A program made the position numbers and the translations under genes. Positions 16,612 through 25,026 of a stretch of DNA of 52,889 nucleotides are shown piece by piece. This DNA is from Oscillospiraceae bacterium (GTDB lineage Bacteria > Bacillota > Clostridia > Oscillospirales > Ruminococcaceae). The notes under the pieces were generated by a model, which was not told where the DNA came from, did no database searches, and saw nothing but the letters and a program-made list of their open reading frames with translations. The DNA lies in NCBI GenBank assembly GCA_017405465.1, contig JAFRAJ010000015.1, positions 1-52,889 of the forward strand, in the 5' to 3' direction. Position 1 is the first letter of the stretch, and every line of letters starts with the position of its first letter.

Positions 16612-17811
16612 TTACACTTTTTTATATCTGGCCATAAATGATACAGGATCTAATATGAAGTTCTCTTCGATACTACCATAAGTAATATAAAACTTTGGAG
16701 AAATTGAATTTATATCGTAGATTCTATAAAGGCAATATTGGTCGGAATACTGTTTAGATTTATCAACTTCATTTTTACTAACATAGAAAGCTGTATCAAC
16801 TTTAGAAGTAGTTGTTTTTACTTCTATATATAGCTCCTTTATATTTCCTTTTGGCGTTACAGAGAACGATAACACATCAAATCCATAACTATCTGATTCT
16901 TTTGAAACCCATCTCACTTTCTCTGCATATTCTTCATAACCAAGAGCAGCAAGCCGCTCTTTTTCGAATTGCATCACCATTTCTTCACCAAGTAATCCTG
17001 TTTTAGCATCTCTAATTGCCTTTTTGGCATAATCTATTTTCCCTGAATGAGGTGTTGTTATCCTCGAATACTTATTATCTCTATCAGCATATGGTTCCAC
17101 TAATGATAAGCGTCTGTTAAACCCATATGGCAAATCATTATCCGGGTCAACAATTGCTCGAATTTGTTCTATAGCATCATCTGCTGGAATAATAGGATCT
17201 AGTTCATCCATAAGAACTCTTTGAATAACAGTATCATAGCTATTAGTATCAAAATGTTTTACTATTGAGTCATAAATCTCCATCATCTCAAAGAGGTCAT
17301 TTTTGAGGATCTCATCTGTATAGTTATCATATGGATAATATGCAGAAATAATATTTGTATGTTCGTAACCGTATCCTTTATCTCTTTTACTACTTCCCAG
17401 TGAGATTGGTTCTTTTGAAAAAATAGAATCGACAATCTCTGACCGGAAGTAGTCAGATACCTTTTTAGCATTAATGTATCTATCTCTACCATAGAGCTTT
17501 TCAAAATTTGTCATTCCTTGATTTAATGACAAATAAAATCCTGTCATATCCCTCTTGAAAAGAAATACTATATACAATCCCTTTTGAGTTGTAACCGTGA
17601 CATTTTTGTTCAATATTGACACCCAGGGATAGAAGGCTCTTTTAGTCTCACCCATAGATCCTTTGAATTCGAGATCATCACGATCTGCAAACAGTTTCTT
17701 TATTTCATTTGGAAGCTTTCGAACAAGCTCAACGTAAGTTTGCGTTTTAGAATCTGTTTTTTCTCCTAAAGAATTATATGTATTAAGAATATATTGAAAT
17801 GACTGTTTCAT
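16612..17811 (-). CDS. MrcB-N (DUF3578) plus NOV_C (DUF3883) restriction-like protein
   Basis: A 399-residue orphan protein. The N-terminal half (about 35-190) matches the McrB-type N-terminal domain, DUF3578, with FKGSMGETKRAFYPWVSIL and later GLYIVFLFKRD; such domains read modified DNA. The C-terminal part (about 260-390) matches DUF3883/NOV_C, with LGEEMVMQFEKERL, then GFDVLSF (Asp312) and LYIEVKTT (Glu330, Lys332), a D-ExK nuclease motif. There is no GTPase or helicase. AGGAG precedes the ATG, and a promoter TTGTAT-17-TATAAG lies at 17846-17874. The gene is far more AT-rich than its neighbours, pointing to recent acquisition. A role in cutting foreign or modified DNA is inferred. Confidence 0.8.
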   Translation of the reverse strand: MKQSFQYILNTYNSLGEKTDSKTQTYVELVRKLPNEIKKLFADRDDLEFKGSMGETKRAFYPWVSILNKNVTVTTQKGLYIVFLFKRDMTGFYLSLNQGMTNFEKLYGRDRYINAKKVSDYFRSEIVDSIFSKEPISLGSSKRDKGYGYEHTNIISAYYPYDNYTDEILKNDLFEMMEIYDSIVKHFDTNSYDTVIQRVLMDELDPIIPADDAIEQIRAIVDPDNDLPYGFNRRLSLVEPYADRDNKYSRITTPHSGKIDYAKKAIRDAKTGLLGEEMVMQFEKERLAALGYEEYAEKVRWVSKESDSYGFDVLSFSVTPKGNIKELYIEVKTTTSKVDTAFYVSKNEVDKSKQYSDQYCLYRIYDINSISPKFYITYGSIEENFILDPVSFMARYKKV

Positions 17812-17845
17812 GTATTCTTCTCCTGATCATGAACAAGTAGTATGC

Positions 17846-17874
17846 CTTATACTATGCATTGTGTAACAATACAA
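17846..17874 (-). promoter_or_regulatory. Promoter of the MrcB/NOV_C gene
   Basis: Read on the minus strand, TTGTAT (17874-17869), a 17-base spacer and TATAAG (17851-17846) form a good sigma-70-type promoter 35 bases before the ATG at 17811. The spacer includes the short palindrome ATGCAT. Confidence 0.55.
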
Positions 17875-17913
17875 ATTAATATAATATCTATTATATACTA
17901 CTAAGCGAAATAG

Positions 17914-17943
17914 ATGAGCCTTCCAGTATTTTGGAAGGCTCAT
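17914..17943. terminator. Hairpin terminator
   Basis: ATGAGCCTTCCA (17914-17925) pairs perfectly with TGGAAGGCTCAT (17932-17943) across a six-base loop. T-rich flanks are modest on both sides. It lies between the DUF4139 gene end at 18162 and the next gene's promoter, so it probably insulates the latter from minus-strand read-through. Confidence 0.6.
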
Positions 17944-18161
17944 TATAGTACACTGAATAACTCAATAAAAGATTCTTTCTTTATCATTGAAACTATGTTG
18001 AAGACACACTTCAAACAACAACGAAAACAATCTTAAATACTCCGAAACAAGACTTTAGCGTGTTTTTCCTGCTGAGAGAAAAACTTTGTATATAAATACT
18101 TCATAAAGTTGTTAAGTATATATAGATCACAATTTCTTCTTCCGAATCGAGAACTCAAAGA

Positions 18162-19748
18162 TCAATACATTACATGTCCACAAACAGTGCAGAATTTTCC
18201 TGTCACTACAGAGCCGCACTCCGGACAGAATCTGGTCTGTTTTGTCTCTTGTATTCTTTTATCTTTTGGCCAGGACACTTTGTATGCAATGGAGAATTTC
18301 TCTGTGCCGTTGGCAGGAACAGTGATCTGCTTCGTGACGACTCCTGTCTCGTCATCCTTTTGGGCACCTGAAAGATCTTTTACTTCAACGGTTATGTCCT
18401 TGTCACGGGATACAGGAACCTGATCTCTGAGTTCCACTTCTACTTTTTCAGAAGTGAGGTTGGTGACTGTCGTCTCAAAGACATGATCCAGCGTTTTCTG
18501 AGCTTTAAGAAGAGCGGTCGACTGTTTGCGCAATGTCTCCTTGCGGCTGACATGTACCCTTTCTTCCTCTCCCAGAGTGATCTCTATTGTCTCCTTGGAA
18601 AGATCAGGAGCGATGTACACTTGTCCGACATACCTGTCTTTTAGATAAATAGCTGCTGAGATATTATCCGTAAAGGGGATGTCTGTTGTTTTGATCTGAG
18701 TGATCAGATAGGCGTGAGGATCGATGCATGCCGCAGCTGCGATCTTGTACTCTGCAGGAACGGTATATCTGCTGAGATCAGCCATGGTCTCATCTGATCC
18801 CTTTCTTATGTCTCTTTTCCCGGGAAGGACATACTCCGTAACCGTCTCATCGCTGTTTACTTCAGCTTCCTCCGTCTCCATCCGTACAGATGCCATGTCA
18901 GCCATCATCATAGGCGCTTCAGCTTCCGCTACGTCTTCATCCATACTCATGGAGTTTTTGGCCATACCCATCAATTGAGCACCTGCCGCGAAGCTTCTTG
19001 CCTGAACGGGGACTTGAATATTCAGATAGACCGGAGTGACTTCGGGAAGTGTTCCTGCGGAGCTGGGATTACCAGTGTAAAGAGTCACGCTGATGTCGTT
19101 CCAGTCTTCCGGGGTATTCTGACTGATGCTGGCACGCATACGCACGTCCAGCGCTTCTTTTGCATCGGAATAGATCTCGTATACCGGTCTCCAGTTAGCG
19201 GATCTTTCATAGTATCTGAGTTCAAACGGATATGTTCCGGCTTCTGCAGCAGTGATGTCTGCGATATAGACCGGATGATTCTCAGAATCTTCTGCAGTGC
19301 TGAGTTTTTCTTCCAGATCTTCTACTTTCTTCTCCAGATCGGCGATCTCACTGTTGAGCGATTCTAGTCTCTCAGGCAGTCTCTCAATGTAATCCCTGAT
19401 TTCGTCTGCAGACTGGGAAGCACGGTTCGTGAAGTCTCCGTTAGTCTCCCACAGTTTGAGCTGCATCTGCTTGACTTCGATCTTTCTGTTCAGTTCATCG
19501 ATCTCTTTACGGATCTTATCGGATTCCTTGTCCTTATCTATGGAACTGGGATATCCGAAACGCTGATTGGCGCATTTGATGCCTTCTGATGAGAAGAGAC
19601 GTACTGTGTCGGTATCAGTGGTCCTGCTGAGGCCGTACACATAAACTGTCTGCGTTCCCTGAATCAGTTCCGCAGAGCCTTTTCTTACGACTTCCGCTCC
19701 ATTGTAATAGATTCCTGCGCTGTCAACTTTAGTGTTTATCTTTACCAT
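18162..19748 (-). CDS. DUF4139 domain protein with C-terminal zinc ribbon
   Basis: A 528-residue protein. The N-terminal DUF4140-type strand region (about 8-60), a long coiled coil rich in Glu/Lys/Leu (about 65-150) and the DUF4139 beta domain (about 170-510, with ELRYYERSANWRPVYEI and SQNTPEDWNDISVTLYTGNP) follow the standard order of this family, sometimes called mucoidy-inhibitor-like. The extreme C-terminus adds a zinc ribbon, FCPECGSVVTGKFCTVCG, not usual for the family. A low-complexity Met/Ala/Glu linker (about 265-310) splits the domain. No signal peptide is seen. GGAGGT lies ten bases before the ATG. The biochemical role is unknown. Confidence 0.8.
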   Translation of the reverse strand: MVKINTKVDSAGIYYNGAEVVRKGSAELIQGTQTVYVYGLSRTTDTDTVRLFSSEGIKCANQRFGYPSSIDKDKESDKIRKEIDELNRKIEVKQMQLKLWETNGDFTNRASQSADEIRDYIERLPERLESLNSEIADLEKKVEDLEEKLSTAEDSENHPVYIADITAAEAGTYPFELRYYERSANWRPVYEIYSDAKEALDVRMRASISQNTPEDWNDISVTLYTGNPSSAGTLPEVTPVYLNIQVPVQARSFAAGAQLMGMAKNSMSMDEDVAEAEAPMMMADMASVRMETEEAEVNSDETVTEYVLPGKRDIRKGSDETMADLSRYTVPAEYKIAAAACIDPHAYLITQIKTTDIPFTDNISAAIYLKDRYVGQVYIAPDLSKETIEITLGEEERVHVSRKETLRKQSTALLKAQKTLDHVFETTVTNLTSEKVEVELRDQVPVSRDKDITVEVKDLSGAQKDDETGVVTKQITVPANGTEKFSIAYKVSWPKDKRIQETKQTRFCPECGSVVTGKFCTVCGHVMY

Positions 19749-19818
19749 TTTTATATCTACCTCCGTTGTTTCAGGTGGACTTGCTAATTAATTGAATTAT
19801 ATCATCTGAAGCGTATTT

Positions 19819-20370
19819 CTATTTATTAATGTCTGCCTGTCTCTTCTCCCAGTCCTCTTTCGTAAGGAGGTTATTGATCCCCACTCTGTATTCGTTGAAC
19901 TGCGGGACGAATCTGTTGGGTTCGGTGTGGTGATAACGGAATCCGCATTTCTCTTGTACTCTCGCGGACTGTTTATTTTCCGCATAGTGACCGCACCAGA
20001 CCTTGCTCATTCCCAGGTCTTCAAATGCGTGGCGGATCAGTTCCTTAGATGCTTCCGGCATGATTCCCTGTCCCCAGTAAGGCTTTCCGAGCCAGTATCC
20101 CAGCTCACACTCATCGCTGAGTTCATCAGAATCAGGCTTAGTTCTGAGCATGAGTTCCGCAATGCCGACAGGCCTGTCGTCTCCCTTTAGGCAGACAGCA
20201 TAACATTCAGGTCCATTCAGCACATTGCGGATGACATACAGCGTCTCTCCTATATTCTTATGCGGCACCCATCCGGCCATCGGTCCTACGTCGGGATCCT
20301 TTGCCAGTACGAAGATCCTTTCAGCGTCCTCCTCAGTAATCGGACGCAGTATCAGTCTTTCTGTTTCCAT
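19819..20370 (-). CDS. GNAT acetyltransferase, RimJ/RimL type
   Basis: A 183-residue GNAT N-acetyltransferase of the ribosomal-protein (RimJ/RimL) subgroup: METERLILRPITEEDAE at the start, ELGYWLGKPYWGQGIMPEA as the acetyl-CoA binding segment (Q/R-G-x-G/A variant), and ENKQSARVQEKCGFRY near residue 140, the typical Asn-x-x-Ser...GF block. These transfer acetyl groups to amines of proteins or small molecules; the substrate is unknown. The ribosome binding site is weak (AAAAAGAA). It stands alone on the minus strand between the DUF4139 and YdcF-like genes. Confidence 0.9.
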   Translation of the reverse strand: METERLILRPITEEDAERIFVLAKDPDVGPMAGWVPHKNIGETLYVIRNVLNGPECYAVCLKGDDRPVGIAELMLRTKPDSDELSDECELGYWLGKPYWGQGIMPEASKELIRHAFEDLGMSKVWCGHYAENKQSARVQEKCGFRYHHTEPNRFVPQFNEYRVGINNLLTKEDWEKRQADINK

Positions 20371-20433
20371 TTCTTTTTTATTTCTGTAGCATATTCGTAT
20401 GACAGTTAAATAACGATCAAACTCAGTGTCTCA

Positions 20434-21453
20434 TCATATAAACAGCACCGATATCATAAAAAGCCATCCGCCTGCAAAAATGAGCAGGTGTTTAGGCTCA
20501 GCATGCACCGCTATGAACTCACGGATCAATGCGCTTGGCCAGTAGTAGAATGCCACATGGCTTCCGATTCCGGTACACTCAAGTCCTATCTTTCTGCAGT
20601 AGCGAAGCGCTCTGTAGACATGGTAGTTGCTGGTGACCAGAGCCGTATACTTCCTTCCCTCCTGACTGTCTATGATCTCTTTGGAGAAAGACAGGTTCTC
20701 ATAGGTGGTCGTTGACCTGTCCTCTATGAGTATGTCATCTTCCGGGATTCCCTGGGAAATAAGGTATCTCTTCATGGCTTCAGCCTCCGAGATCTTCTCG
20801 TCGTCTCCCTTACCTCCGGAAGGTATCATCTTGGGAGGTGTGGGATCCCTGCGGTAGACTTCTATCGCTTTGTCAAGACGGTCCTGCAGCAGTTTGGTCG
20901 GTCTCTCACCGTCCAGCAGACCTGCGCCGTGGATTATCACGTAATCAAAATCATTCTTTCTGGGTATTATCTGCAGGAAAACTGTATATATCATGAATAC
21001 CAGAAATGCCAGGGAAACATAAATGACACTGATACTTATGAAACTCTCGACCTTTGTCAGACCGGGATGATGCAGGATCACTTCCGGGCTGTCCATGTCT
21101 TCCGATGAAGATATGAGATTAGCTGCAGTGGCTATTTCACCTATCAATACTGCGATTCCCATAATAAGAGATAAAAGATGCGAAATGTGTTTCCCTTCTC
21201 TTCTTATCATGGTAATACCGTTAACGATAAGGAAGAACGGTACAGCAAGGATTCCGGCAAGAATGACTGCAGCCACAGCTACACCGACCTGCTGCATCAA
21301 AGGCTGGGGCAGCAGGATTATCATCGGTCCCAAAGACAACAGCGCTATGAACAGCAGCCAGCAGTTCCTGTACCTGCTCCTGTCCCTGCTGAAGGACCAG
21401 AAGAACAGCGCAAAGCACGCAGTAGTGAAACCTAAAGTCAGTGCAAGCTGCAT
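20434..21453 (-). CDS. YdcF-like (DUF218) membrane protein
   Basis: A 339-residue protein with about five hydrophobic helices in the first 175 residues and a last one at the C-terminus, flanking a soluble DUF218/YdcF domain: VIIHGAGLLDGERPTKLLQDRL, PSGGKGDDEKISEAEAM, EDRSTTTYENL and VTSNYHVYRAL. Relatives such as SanA and ElyC act in envelope and vancomycin-barrier functions. The ATG at 21453 is chosen because GGAGG is nine bases upstream; the ATG at 21477 lies inside a hairpin. A role in cell-envelope metabolism is likely but the substrate is unknown. Confidence 0.85.
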   Translation of the reverse strand: MQLALTLGFTTACFALFFWSFSRDRSRYRNCWLLFIALLSLGPMIILLPQPLMQQVGVAVAAVILAGILAVPFFLIVNGITMIRREGKHISHLLSLIMGIAVLIGEIATAANLISSSEDMDSPEVILHHPGLTKVESFISISVIYVSLAFLVFMIYTVFLQIIPRKNDFDYVIIHGAGLLDGERPTKLLQDRLDKAIEVYRRDPTPPKMIPSGGKGDDEKISEAEAMKRYLISQGIPEDDILIEDRSTTTYENLSFSKEIIDSQEGRKYTALVTSNYHVYRALRYCRKIGLECTGIGSHVAFYYWPSALIREFIAVHAEPKHLLIFAGGWLFMISVLFI

Positions 21454-21475
21454 ATCTTCTTCCTCCTGTTTATTC

Positions 21476-21505
21476 ATGATCCTGCACCATAAGGCGCAGG
21501 ATCAT
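21476..21505 (-). terminator. Hairpin between the aminopeptidase and YdcF-like genes
   Basis: ATGATCCTGC pairs with GCAGGATCAT across a ten-base loop that contains an extra complementary GC pair. It begins 16 bases after the aminopeptidase stop (21521) and lacks a strong T tract, so termination may be partial and allow read-through into the YdcF-like gene. Confidence 0.45.
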
Positions 21506-21520
21506 TTACTGCAAATAGTA

Positions 21521-22756
21521 TTAGAAGACGAAGTTTCCGTCTCTGAATATCGGCTCAACGGTCCCGTCTTCCATGATACCGTCAATGGACATATCCTTGG
21601 TCCCGAACATGAAGTCCACATGCTGCATCGAGTCGTTGGCTCCATGAGCAGTGAGTTCTTCCCTGCTCATCTCCGTACCGCCTCTGAGGTTCTCGGGATA
21701 AGGTCTGCCGAGAGCCAAATGGCATGCTGCGTTCTCATCATAAAGAGTGTTGAGGAACAGTATGCCGGTCTTTGATACAGGTGAATCATACGGCACCAGA
21801 GCTACTTCTCCGAGATAGGAAGAACCTTCGTCGTAGGAGAACAGCTGATCAAGAGCTTCCTTTCCTTCTTCTGCGCCGTAGTCGACGACCTTTCCGTCCT
21901 CAAACTTCAGCCAGAAGTTCTTGATCATCTTTCCGCTGTAGTTGAGCGGTAGTGAAGCGTATACTGTACCGTTAGTTCCGGTCTTATAGGGCATGCAGAA
22001 GCATTCCTCTGTAGGCATGTTCGGTACGAAGAACACTCCCTTGGGCGTCGTGCATCCGCCGCCTACCCAGACGTGATCCTTTACCAGTTCTATCCAGAGG
22101 TCTGTTCCGAGACCGCTCGTGAAATGAAGCTTGCTGAACTGCATCTCGGTCAGTTTTCCGCAATGTCTCAGCAGCTCTTCGCTGTGCTGATCCCACTCTG
22201 CCAGCGGGTCATTGTCTTCCGAGACTCTGGTGACTGCAAATACTGCATCGGAAAGCTTCTCGAAGGCTTCTTCATCGCTGAGATCCGGGAAAACGGCCTT
22301 AGCCCAGTCAACTGACGGAAGGCCTGCTCCGCACCACTGACCGATGTTGTTCGTGGTGTAGTTCCTGAGGTCGCCCATCTTCTTGAAGTTTGCCATCGTC
22401 GCGGCTCTCATCTTGGTGCTGTCAACGCCAGCCATGGAACCAGGTTTCTCAGAACCAACAGAGATATAGCAGGCTCCGCCGTCATGCTCATATTTAGTCT
22501 TATCATACTGCCAGTCAGGCACCTCGGACAGAGTCTCGATACTCTCGTACTCGTATCTCATCTTTGTGAGTTCAGTATCGCGCCATTCGACGCTCACATA
22601 TTTGGCACCTGCTTCATAGGCGGCTTTGACAAGTTTCCTGACGAATCCGGCGTCACGAACGCTTCCTCTGACTACTACGGGCTGATCCTTCTGAACGTTT
22701 GCTCCTTTTTTTACCAGAAGCTCCGCCAGTTTGTCATACATCTTTTCTGTAACCAT
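21521..22756 (-). CDS. Aminopeptidase, M29 family
   Basis: A 411-residue cytoplasmic metallo-aminopeptidase of the M29 (thermophilic aminopeptidase, AmpS/PepS) family, which removes N-terminal residues from peptides. Seen: the N-terminal LAELLVKKGANVQKDQPVVV, the SVEWRD segment, GLGTDLWIEL (about 215-225), NMPTEECFCMPYKTGTNGTV holding a metal-ligand Glu, and near the C-terminus NAACHLALGRPYPE and MQHVDFMFGTKDMSIDG, containing the conserved His and Asp ligands. Length is standard. The ATG at 22756 follows AGAGAAGAG; the ATG at 22780 is an alternative that adds eight residues. Confidence 0.93.
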   Translation of the reverse strand: MVTEKMYDKLAELLVKKGANVQKDQPVVVRGSVRDAGFVRKLVKAAYEAGAKYVSVEWRDTELTKMRYEYESIETLSEVPDWQYDKTKYEHDGGACYISVGSEKPGSMAGVDSTKMRAATMANFKKMGDLRNYTTNNIGQWCGAGLPSVDWAKAVFPDLSDEEAFEKLSDAVFAVTRVSEDNDPLAEWDQHSEELLRHCGKLTEMQFSKLHFTSGLGTDLWIELVKDHVWVGGGCTTPKGVFFVPNMPTEECFCMPYKTGTNGTVYASLPLNYSGKMIKNFWLKFEDGKVVDYGAEEGKEALDQLFSYDEGSSYLGEVALVPYDSPVSKTGILFLNTLYDENAACHLALGRPYPENLRGGTEMSREELTAHGANDSMQHVDFMFGTKDMSIDGIMEDGTVEPIFRDGNFVF

Positions 22757-22867
22757 GTTCTCTTCTCTTTCTTTATCCATTGGTTTCTCTTTCTTTCCGG
22801 AGGAACGGTAAAGCGCTGTCCCGGGATCATTTCCCGTTGATACGCCATTAATGACTTTATATATAAA

Positions 22868-23710
22868 TTACCATAGTCCCATTTTCTTTCGGAAGACAGC
22901 GATAATGATCAGTTCAGCAATCACTACCCACGCCAGCAGACAGATCACATTGTAGACCATCCCGAAAAATCCGGTTCCCAGCACCGCCGGGAACAAGAAC
23001 CACTTTACAAGTTCAAGAACGAGCAGCATTGCCGCGGGTTCCAGAATATCTGACCTGATCATTCCGGGGAACCGTCTGTAGCCTTTGAATTTCTTTATCA
23101 GGAATACCAGATAGGCTATGATGAGGCCTATTTCTGCGAGAGTGAGGATACGGAAAATCAGGTTACCGAAGAATCCTGCCCCCGGAACTCCCCTGGCTAT
23201 ATCAATGAACGTTAGGATCCATGATCCTAAGAACCAGAGTATCCTGACCCAAATGAAATGGATTCCTGCTTTGATTCCTCTGATCACACTGCGGAAGAAA
23301 ATCCCTATAGTGGTTATCCCTTCTCCTATCGCGCGGACGACAGGGTCTATCAAAAGAGCATAGATCATGACAACGAGGAAGATGATGACCCAAGCTTTGA
23401 TGATTCCTCCTGCAAGGCCGCTGAACATACCGCGAAGGATACCTCCTGATCCGTTCCCCTTGAAAAGATTCAGCGGATTCAAGAATGAGAGACCTCCTGC
23501 GTTCTGATTGGCTTCTCTAGCCCATTGTTTTTCCTGTTCCCACTGAGCCTGCAGTTCTTCCCACTCCATTGCGGAAGCAGCATCCGCCGCTTCCTGGTCG
23601 TAGATCTTGTAGTACTTGCCGTTCATATAATTGAAGACGTTTCCGCTTCCGTCTTTGTATGTACCGTTACCCTGATCATAAAGGCCTCTTCCGTCTGATA
23701 CATAAGGCAT
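22868..23710 (-). CDS. Multi-pass membrane protein with YD-like N-terminus, function unknown
   Basis: A 280-residue protein. The first 40 residues contain short YD-like units (GTYKDGSGNVFNYMNGKYYK), followed by a Glu/Gln/Trp-rich helical segment (about 40-65) and a Gly/Asn-rich linker. From residue about 100 there are roughly five hydrophobic helices, the last ending RKKMGLW. No domain is recognised. The N-terminal motif recalls those in the proteins at 11276-11896 and 48562-50451, suggesting a lineage-specific family joining this motif to different membrane or acidic parts. An AAGGGA site lies nine bases before the ATG. Confidence 0.65.
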   Translation of the reverse strand: MPYVSDGRGLYDQGNGTYKDGSGNVFNYMNGKYYKIYDQEAADAASAMEWEELQAQWEQEKQWAREANQNAGGLSFLNPLNLFKGNGSGGILRGMFSGLAGGIIKAWVIIFLVVMIYALLIDPVVRAIGEGITTIGIFFRSVIRGIKAGIHFIWVRILWFLGSWILTFIDIARGVPGAGFFGNLIFRILTLAEIGLIIAYLVFLIKKFKGYRRFPGMIRSDILEPAAMLLVLELVKWFLFPAVLGTGFFGMVYNVICLLAWVVIAELIIIAVFRKKMGLW

Positions 23711-23858
23711 GTTGATATCCCTTCCTACATAGACTAACCGGCATCTCTCATTTCAGCCTCTATTTTGAAAAGGTACTGAGATCTTCCGTTTATCGTTGTA
23801 TAACCAGATTTTATCACTGTGTGCACTTGTTTAGAATTCATTAATATATGGTTGATCT

Positions 23859-24191
23859 TTACGGCCTGTTGTTTTCTCCCCAGACACAGAGCTGATCCAG
23901 GACTTCCATGAGAGATCTTCCTTTACCGCTCAAACTGTATTCTACTTTAGGAGGGATCTGCGGATACTCTTTTCTGGTGATCAGCCCATCAGATTCAAGC
24001 TCCTTCAGATTGGTACTCAAGGTCTTGTCTGATATGTTTTTCAGATATCTGCGCAGTTCATTAAATCGGACCGGCTCGAATTCCATCAGACAATACAAGA
24101 TCACCATCTTATGCTTTCCGGAGATCAGTGATAGCGTATAGCTGAATCCAGTATCTTCAAAATTGGCATCTTTAATATAATTTTTTATCAT
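23859..24191 (-). CDS. HxlR family transcriptional regulator
   Basis: A 110-residue winged-helix regulator: FSYTLSLISGKHKMVILYCL, RFNELRRYLKNISDKTLSTN and LKELESDGLITRKEYPQIPP are the characteristic HxlR/MarR-like recognition and wing segments. HxlR proteins bind as dimers and often respond to electrophiles or redox compounds; the usual N-terminal cysteine is absent here (a cysteine at position 54, YCLMEF, is the only internal one near the fold apart from the C-terminal CVWG). It is divergent from a flavin reductase gene, with two GATAGTAC repeats between them, so it probably regulates both. Confidence 0.9.
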   Translation of the reverse strand: MIKNYIKDANFEDTGFSYTLSLISGKHKMVILYCLMEFEPVRFNELRRYLKNISDKTLSTNLKELESDGLITRKEYPQIPPKVEYSLSGKGRSLMEVLDQLCVWGENNRP

Positions 24192-24208
24192 GTTAAGCTT
24201 TCCTTTAT

Positions 24209-24263
24209 GATAGTACCTGTATTATTTGATAGTACTTGTTTTTTATAATGTATCAGTTATAAC
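24209..24263 (+). promoter_or_regulatory. HxlR operator and flavin-reductase promoter
   Basis: GATAGTAC occurs at 24209-24216 and again at 24228-24235, a direct repeat with a 19-base period. GTAC within each is palindromic, a pattern common to HxlR sites. The second copy abuts the -35 TTGTTT (24236-24241) of a promoter whose -10 is TATAAC (24258-24263), and the first lies 18 bases upstream of the HxlR start codon, so binding could control both divergent genes. Confidence 0.6.
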
Positions 24264-24313
24264 TATACACAGGAACACGGTTGTGTCAACAAACAACGAA
24301 AGGGGTCAATCCT

Positions 24314-24877
24314 ATGAGAGTGAAGCTCAATATTACTGAAGGCATCTTCCCGATGCCGGTCCTGATGATCGCAACATACAATGATGATGGAAGCGTTAAC
24401 GTGATGAATGCTGCATGGGGTACCATGCAGGAGCGTGACCACGTTGCTCTGAATCTGACCGAATCCCATAAGACCGTTAAGAACATAAAGGCAAGAAAAG
24501 CATTTACAGTCAGTATTGCCGATGCTGCCCATGTAGTCGAGGCTGACTATTTCGGTGTCGTCTCAGGCAATAAAGAAACGAAGAAATTTGAGAAGAGCGG
24601 CCTGACGGCTAGCAAAGCAGAAAATGTAGATGCCCCTGTTATCAATGAATTCCCTCTGTGCCTTGAATGCGAGTTCGTTGAATACCAGAACAACGAGTAC
24701 GGCGTCGGTGTTATTGGAAAGGTCGTTGGGATCACTGCAGATGAAAGTGTAATGAATGATGGCAAAGTCGATATTTCTCGCGTTAATGCCATTGCTTTTG
24801 ACCCTTACACACATGGGTATTACAGAGTATCAGAACGTGTAGGCGACGCCTTCAAGGACGGACTTAAGCTGAAATAA
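24314..24877 (+). CDS. Flavin reductase-like protein (flavoredoxin type)
   Basis: A 187-residue FMN-binding split-barrel protein. The translation shows the flavin reductase-like (PF01613) pattern: GIFPMPVLMIATYNDDGSVN near the start, AWGTMQERDHVALNL, ESHKTVKNIKARKAFTVSI, LCLECEFVEYQ and HGYYRVSERVGDAFKDGL near the end. Such proteins bind FMN and pass electrons from NAD(P)H or ferredoxin. The ATG at 24314 is preceded by AAAGGGGT; an upstream ATG at 24281 lacks a site. Its position opposite an HxlR regulator suggests induction by redox or electrophile stress. Confidence 0.88.
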   Translation: MRVKLNITEGIFPMPVLMIATYNDDGSVNVMNAAWGTMQERDHVALNLTESHKTVKNIKARKAFTVSIADAAHVVEADYFGVVSGNKETKKFEKSGLTASKAENVDAPVINEFPLCLECEFVEYQNNEYGVGVIGKVVGITADESVMNDGKVDISRVNAIAFDPYTHGYYRVSERVGDAFKDGLKLK

Positions 24878-24915
24878 GAGATTCCCTCAGTCCTATAAGC
24901 CCGAATAAAGGATCT

Positions 24916-24940
24916 CCCCATCCGGTTCATCCAGATGGGG
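24916..24940 (+). terminator. Weak terminator after flavin reductase
   Basis: CCCCATC (24916-24922) pairs with GATGGGG (24934-24940) around an 11-base loop, followed by ATTTATGATT. It starts about 40 bases after the stop codon. The T tract is short. Confidence 0.5.
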
Positions 24941-25026
24941 ATTTATGATTAGTAAGCTTTGCATCCATTTGTAATCATTTCTGTGCTGTGCTAATCTTTT
25001 TGAGATCAAATTGGGAGATGAAAGCC

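Larger units (their letters stand above)
17812..18161. other. Intergenic region with promoter and hairpin
   Basis: No gene is seen in these 350 AT-rich bases. Contents: promoter of the MrcB/NOV_C gene (TTGTAT at 17869-17874, TATAAG at 17846-17851, minus strand), a terminator-like hairpin at 17914-17943 and an unassigned stretch up to the stop of the DUF4139 gene. Confidence 0.6.
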
